Source of the DNA: Lactuca virosa | Taxonomy: Eukaryota; Streptophyta; Magnoliopsida; Asterales; Asteraceae | DNA: 64,000 nucleotides | Assembly (NCBI GenBank): GCA_928212115.1 | Contig: CAKMRJ010005412.1 | Location: 248,373,932-248,437,931 of the forward strand | Direction of reading: 5' to 3' | Notes under the pieces: generated by a model | Database searches by the model: none | Told to the model about the DNA's origin: nothing | The model's input: the letters and a program-made list of their open reading frames with translations, nothing else | In this document: in pieces, positions 60,096 to 64,000 of the stretch | Layout of the letters: every line of letters begins with the position of its first letter | Position numbering within the stretch: the first letter of the stretch is position 1 | Made by a program: the position numbers and the translations under genes

Positions 60096-60545
60096 GGCAG
60101 CTATAGACTTAGTGCCTAATAAATAATATTGGCAGCTATGGACTTAGTGCCAATAGAATAAACGTTGGTAGTTATGCACTTAGTACCTATTAGATAAACG
60201 CTGGTAGCTATGGACTTAGTACCTGATAGATAAACGTTGGTAGCTATGGACTTAGTACCTATTAGATAAACGTTGGTAGCTATGGACTTAGTACCGGTTA
60301 GATAAACGTTGGTAGCTATGGATTTAGTACCTATCAGATAAACGTTGGTAGCTATGGACTTAGTACCGGTTAGATAAACGTTGGTAGCTATGGACTTAGT
60401 ACCTATTAGATAAACACTGGTAGCTATGAATTTAGTACCCGATGAATGAACTTTAGCAGCTATGGAATTAGTGCTTTACGAACGAGCATTGGCAGCTATG
60501 GACTTAGTGCCTGTTATACAAACCCTGGAAGTAATGGACTTCGAA
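60096..60545 (+). repeat. 36-bp minisatellite within the LTR, about 12.5 copies
   Basis: Units contain GGTAGCTATGGACTTAGTAC. Inner units alternate CTATTAG and GGTTAG variants, suggesting recent expansion by a two-unit block. Confidence 0.92.
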
Positions 60546-61216
60546 ATGAACGGATGCAGGATAGATGATTCTTAGGGTAGATCCTTAAAAGTAAAGAAGA
60601 TAATGGGGATGGGTAATTGGGTTGATTGTTTAATGTTTAAAAATAATAATTATATTATTGTGGGTTGAAAACCCTATGTACTCACCAGGTTCCCCAACCT
60701 GACCCACTCAAGCTTATTTGTATCACAGGTGTCGATACGAAGCTACTTTACACTGAGAGATTTAAAAGAGATGTAGATCACTAGTGTAAATGAATGTAAG
60801 TTCTGTTTATGCTTATGTTTCTGTATTAACGATGACATCCCAATGTTTAAATGGATAAAATACATTTCTTCGGAAATGCTTTGATAACGTATTTATCATG
60901 TTTTTCTGGGAACAAATTCCGCAACATTTTTATTAAAAGAGGTACTCTGATTTTTATAAAGCATAAACAAAATCGGTCTCTTCTGGCCGTAAAAATAGGG
61001 ATGTCACATGTGATGATATACTTAATTTTTCTATTAAAATGATATGTGAGTGAGTATATTTAATGTGTTGATGTGATTTTTTAATGTGTTAAACTGATAT
61101 GAATATGGTGTTAATGTGATTATATATTAGATGAAGTGATGATAAACTGATATGATACATAGCATGTTGATTTGAGTGAGCAATTTTAATGTGTTAATGT
61201 GAGTTTTTTTATAACA

Positions 61217-61384
61217 GTTGATGAAGCTCTTACAACCGATGTTAGTCAAGCACCCCGAGAAAGTCCACAAACGAGGGAACTTTTCAATGAAGATTTCGAG
61301 TCCGAGAGTGAGGAGCAAGTGTTAGAAGAAGATGAATATGAGTCAGATGGGGTTCAAATAATGGAAGTATGTGGAGAATATTAG
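61217..61384 (+). pseudogene. Last-exon remnant of a hAT transposase gene
   Basis: After a TTATAACAG acceptor the frame reads VDEALTTDVSQAPRESPQTR, ELFNEDFESESEEQVLEEDE, YESDGVQIMEVCGEY and stops. The acidic, Glu/Ser-rich tail is like the C-terminal tails of plant hAT transposases, and its place just inside the right terminal repeat fits. Assignment is inference; no catalytic residues are present. Confidence 0.45.
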
Positions 61385-62050
61385 AAGAAAATTGTTGTGC
61401 TTAAACTCACTATTAAACTTTTATGGACTTGTTGGATGATGATTTTGTGTGCTTGTTAAACTTATTATTAAACTTTTATGCTTATTTTGGATGATAAATG
61501 GTTGTGCTTGTTATACTTATTAAGTTATTATTAAACTTTTATGCTTATTTACTTATATTCTTAGTATTAAAGTTAGATTTATAAATTTTTGAGTTATTTT
61601 TTTAATAATTAATGGTCCCCGATTAATCCCTAGACCCTAACGTCTAGCGTTTTCTGCAACCTTGTATACACCTATAATGTTTGTTTGCAGGAATGTTATT
61701 AAGATTTAATTATCATTAAATTATGGGCTTGAAAACCCTATGCATCTCACCATGTTTCCCAAACTTGTCCCACTCAATTTATATGCATAACAAGTAGTGG
61801 AACTAAGAATACTGGAAACTAGTAGGATGCCGGGTGAAATAAGAGATGTGTCTGTAATAGTATTTCAGGACCTTTTTATTTTTTCGCTGTAACCTATGTA
61901 TGGATATTAATGGTGACATCCATGGTATTTGAATAAAATGAAATAACTTATGTTATCTCAATTATTTTAAACTGGGATTTTTCCGCAACACAACCACTCA
62001 AAGCATAAAGAAAAAGTTTTTATTGGTTATGAAAATAAGGGGATGTCACA

Positions 62051-62769
62051 CTCTAAGCCAATACTGCTATCGACTTTTAGCCGTGATACAATCATCGGCC
62101 TCTCGCTGGAACCATATCCATACCTGGGCCAATGCTAAGACTGACAACCGCCTCATGAATACATAGTCTCATATAGCCGAGAGCCAGATAGACAGTCGAA
62201 CAGATGATCCCACTCGAATGCCTTAATCAGATAAGAACAAGAAGAGATGCTTTTGGCCAAGAGTTCTCAGATTATCTAACTTAAGCTACAGTTAACCCCT
62301 AGGGTATCCACTTAATGACCAATCAATATCATCATTTCCTTGTCCATTCCCGACTATACAAGTGTAGTGATCCAACCACAATCTTTCATACAAGTGTTGT
62401 GATCCAACTATAGTCTTTCATATATGTGTTGTTATCCAACCACATTCTTTCATACAGGTGATGTGATCCAACCATAGGCTTTCATGCAAGTGATGTGATC
62501 CAACCACATTCTTTCATACCAAAAGTCCCAGAGACAATCTAACATAACATGACACTAGGCGTCCTACACTACACATACATAGCAAGAAGCTATCCTGGTC
62601 AACTAGCATACTTGTACTATAACAATACCTTTTATCTTACCATGAAAAGATATACAATGGGATACGTGACATAGTAAGAAACTTATATAAACTGAAGAAT
62701 CAGGGAAGCACAACAACACTCTCACGCCTAACACTACTCAATCTCGCGAACCGACTAACACTGATAAAT
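62051..62769. repeat. Intergenic with a short tandem repeat
   Basis: A roughly 35-bp unit with GTGATCCAACCACA.TCTTTCATACA recurs about five times at 62353-62520. No gene. It may belong to the LTR relic on the right. Confidence 0.55.
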
Positions 62770-63815
62770 CCTCAATCAACAACCCAAATCCTCTAAGTTT
62801 GACCCCAAGTCAAACTGGTCAAAAGTCAGCAGTCAACCAAGTCAATAACCAACATGACGTGGATGCCTATTAGCTACATCGTGGGCATTATAGAATAAAA
62901 CAATCGATATGCAGGACCTCGCCACGTCGTAGACCCTCATTGGCCACGTCGTGGGCATGTACGGAAAAAACAATCGTGAAGTAGGGCTGCACCACGTCGT
63001 GGTCATTCCTTGGCCACGTCGTGGTTACTGGTAGATTTTACAATTCTTCATTAAGAGCTTAATCCTTACAGATCAGGGCTCAAAACTTCAAATCTAATCC
63101 TTCTCATTGACTTAATGGATAAAGTTTCCAACTTTATCCATTAGGACTTCAATCCAAGGAAAGATTTACAACCTTAAGTCCATTAAGTCCATAATATGTC
63201 CAAAGCTTGCTCAAGAACACAATATAAACCCAACCATGACTCTTTTCTCATTTTTAGAAACCTAATGACCATTTGAGAGTCACAACAAGCTATGGAGTTC
63301 CTCAAACTCCAAGAGCATCTATGGAAAGGACCAAAAACAAGAAGATGAAAGGTTAATGTATGAACTTTATACCTTCAATAACTCATAAATCAAAAGAATG
63401 TGATGGATCAAAGCTAGCTCTTTGCTTCCTTGCACCAATATGAACTTCCTCTTTCCCCAAGCCTCACTAAATTCCAACAACAAGCTCTTCAATCAAGCAG
63501 ACAAGCTCTCAATCATGCTAGAGGCTAGGGTTCAAAATAGGGAGATGGAGGATGATGGAGAATATCATATCAATGAATTAAGATGTTTAAATATGGGAGA
63601 AAACCTAAAACATAATGGGCTTGGGCTGCAACAACCACCACATCATGGCAACCTTCATGCCACGTCGTGGTGTCCATCAGGATACACGCACATAACAAGT
63701 CATGTCATGTCGTGGTCATCTATGCACCACGTCGTGACATGATGTTTTCCTCAAAAACCTTACCTTTTATTCCTTTAGGTCACCAATTGATCCATTTTAG
63801 AAAACGAATGTTACA
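62770..63815 (-). mobile_element. LTR relic with CCACGTCGTGG motifs, minus orientation
   Basis: The right edge is ATGTTACA, i.e. TGTAACATTCG on the minus strand, like the start of the solo LTR at 7541. CCACGTCGTGG-type motifs occur at about 62924-63030 and 63660-63740. A CATATTTAAAC TATA-like box lies near 63590 on the minus strand. The hairpin at 63113-63143 matches those at 8321 and 8471. The left end is not certain. The 106-aa frame at 63422-63742 lies within it. Confidence 0.6.
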
Positions 63816-64000
63816 TATACAAAAATGATTTTAACGATTCAGAAAGGGTGGGCCTTAATGGACAACTTGATATCTATTATCAATCATTGTTCCATGATGA
63901 GAAATTTGTCAGCTTGAATGGAATTACAGACCTCTCTCGTTTGTTGGTGGAAATAGGGAAGCACCTCTATTTTTCTTTGGTTTACAAATTATTAAAACTA
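63816..64000. other. Window end, nothing recognised
   Basis: No open frame or repeat that I can support. Confidence 0.4.

Larger units (their letters stand above)
58527..61008 (+). mobile_element. Solo LTR (2482 bp), plus orientation
   Basis: Starts TGTAACGCCTG and ends GGGATGTCACA, with TGTGA duplicated at 58522-58526 and 61009-61013. Strongly similar by eye to the reverse complement of 53662-56241, including AATAAATAATCTTAACCAAG near the start and AAATCGGTCT.TTCTGGCCGT near the end. It contains a TATA box and a 36-bp minisatellite. No internal coding region. Confidence 0.92.
57601..61664 (+). mobile_element. Non-autonomous hAT element with nested solo LTR
   Basis: Starts CAGTGTTGTAAAAATCGG and, on the other strand, CAAGGTTGCAGAAAACG; flanks TATATACC (57593-57600) and TATACACC (61665-61672) match 7/8, as for hAT. 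Excluding the LTR it is about 1.58 kb. It retains a CT-rich leader and open frame (57740-58200) and a last-exon-like frame near the right end, but the transposase catalytic region is missing. Confidence 0.75.
57193..62050 (+). mobile_element. LTR relic interrupted by a hAT element
   Basis: A 209-bp tandem duplication (57193-57600) with GGTTGCCTTTATATGAC and GTGAGAATCAATTGGGCA, then the hAT insertion, then 61665-62050 ending GGGGATGTCACA. The end resembles that of the solo LTR at 58527-61008 (AGGGATGTCACA), so it is a relative. The left end is not defined. Confidence 0.6.

Noticed and set aside
63422..63742. 106-aa frame near the right end
   Set aside because: Overlaps LTR promoter-like sequence with CCACGTCGTGG motifs; no domain.
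62050..63815. Complete solo LTR on the minus strand
   Set aside because: The right end is clear but the left end and a matching 5-bp duplication could not be found, so only a relic is claimed.

Overview
Plant nuclear DNA, AT-rich and full of transposable elements. Split genes with GT-AG introns, a plant-type CAMTA gene and many plant DNA transposons point to a eudicot. The short repeated motifs in the LTRs (ACTCGTCGAGT-like and CCACGTCGTGG-like dyads) and the overall style suggest Asteraceae, probably Lactuca; that last step is inference from memory.

Three genes look intact, all on the minus strand: PP4R3/SMEK, the regulatory subunit of protein phosphatase 4 (22358-28679, 21 exons, 804 aa by my splicing); ribosomal protein eL29/RPL29 (34890-35500, 2 coding exons, 60 aa); and a CAMTA5/6-type calmodulin-binding transcription activator (37448-42986, 12 exons, 861 aa). 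Splice phases close without a break in all three.

Everything else is mostly mobile DNA, often nested. 1-5000: an LTR tail and a decayed Ty1/copia relic. 6682-7085: a Helitron. 7392-10515: a Mutator-like (MULE) element split by a solo LTR. 11484-13297: a 584-bp segment carrying the left part of a hAT MITE in three tandem copies. 13594-13674: a small fragment of PP4R3 exon 16. 14601-15648: two foldback MITEs in opposite orientation. 15819-18759: a PIF/Harbinger element with a broken Myb/SANT-like ORF1. 19612-20117: a decayed LINE-type 3' end. 20699-21232: a foldback MULE. 30036-32866: a composite foldback element carrying two PIF insertions at the same motif. 33034-34283: a MULE with a perfect 9-bp target duplication.

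43400-64000 is an intergenic nest: three related elements embedded in (TA)n tracts, one holding a FLC-like MADS-box exon; a second copy of the composite foldback element; three unrecognised but phase-consistent exons at 52409-52840; a MULE holding a minus-strand solo LTR; a hAT element holding a plus-strand solo LTR of the same family; and further LTR relics to the window end. In several cases the target duplications, or an uninterrupted paralogous copy in the same window, allow the insertion order to be read directly. I found no CRISPR, operon or other prokaryote-like system, and no convincing tRNA or rRNA gene.
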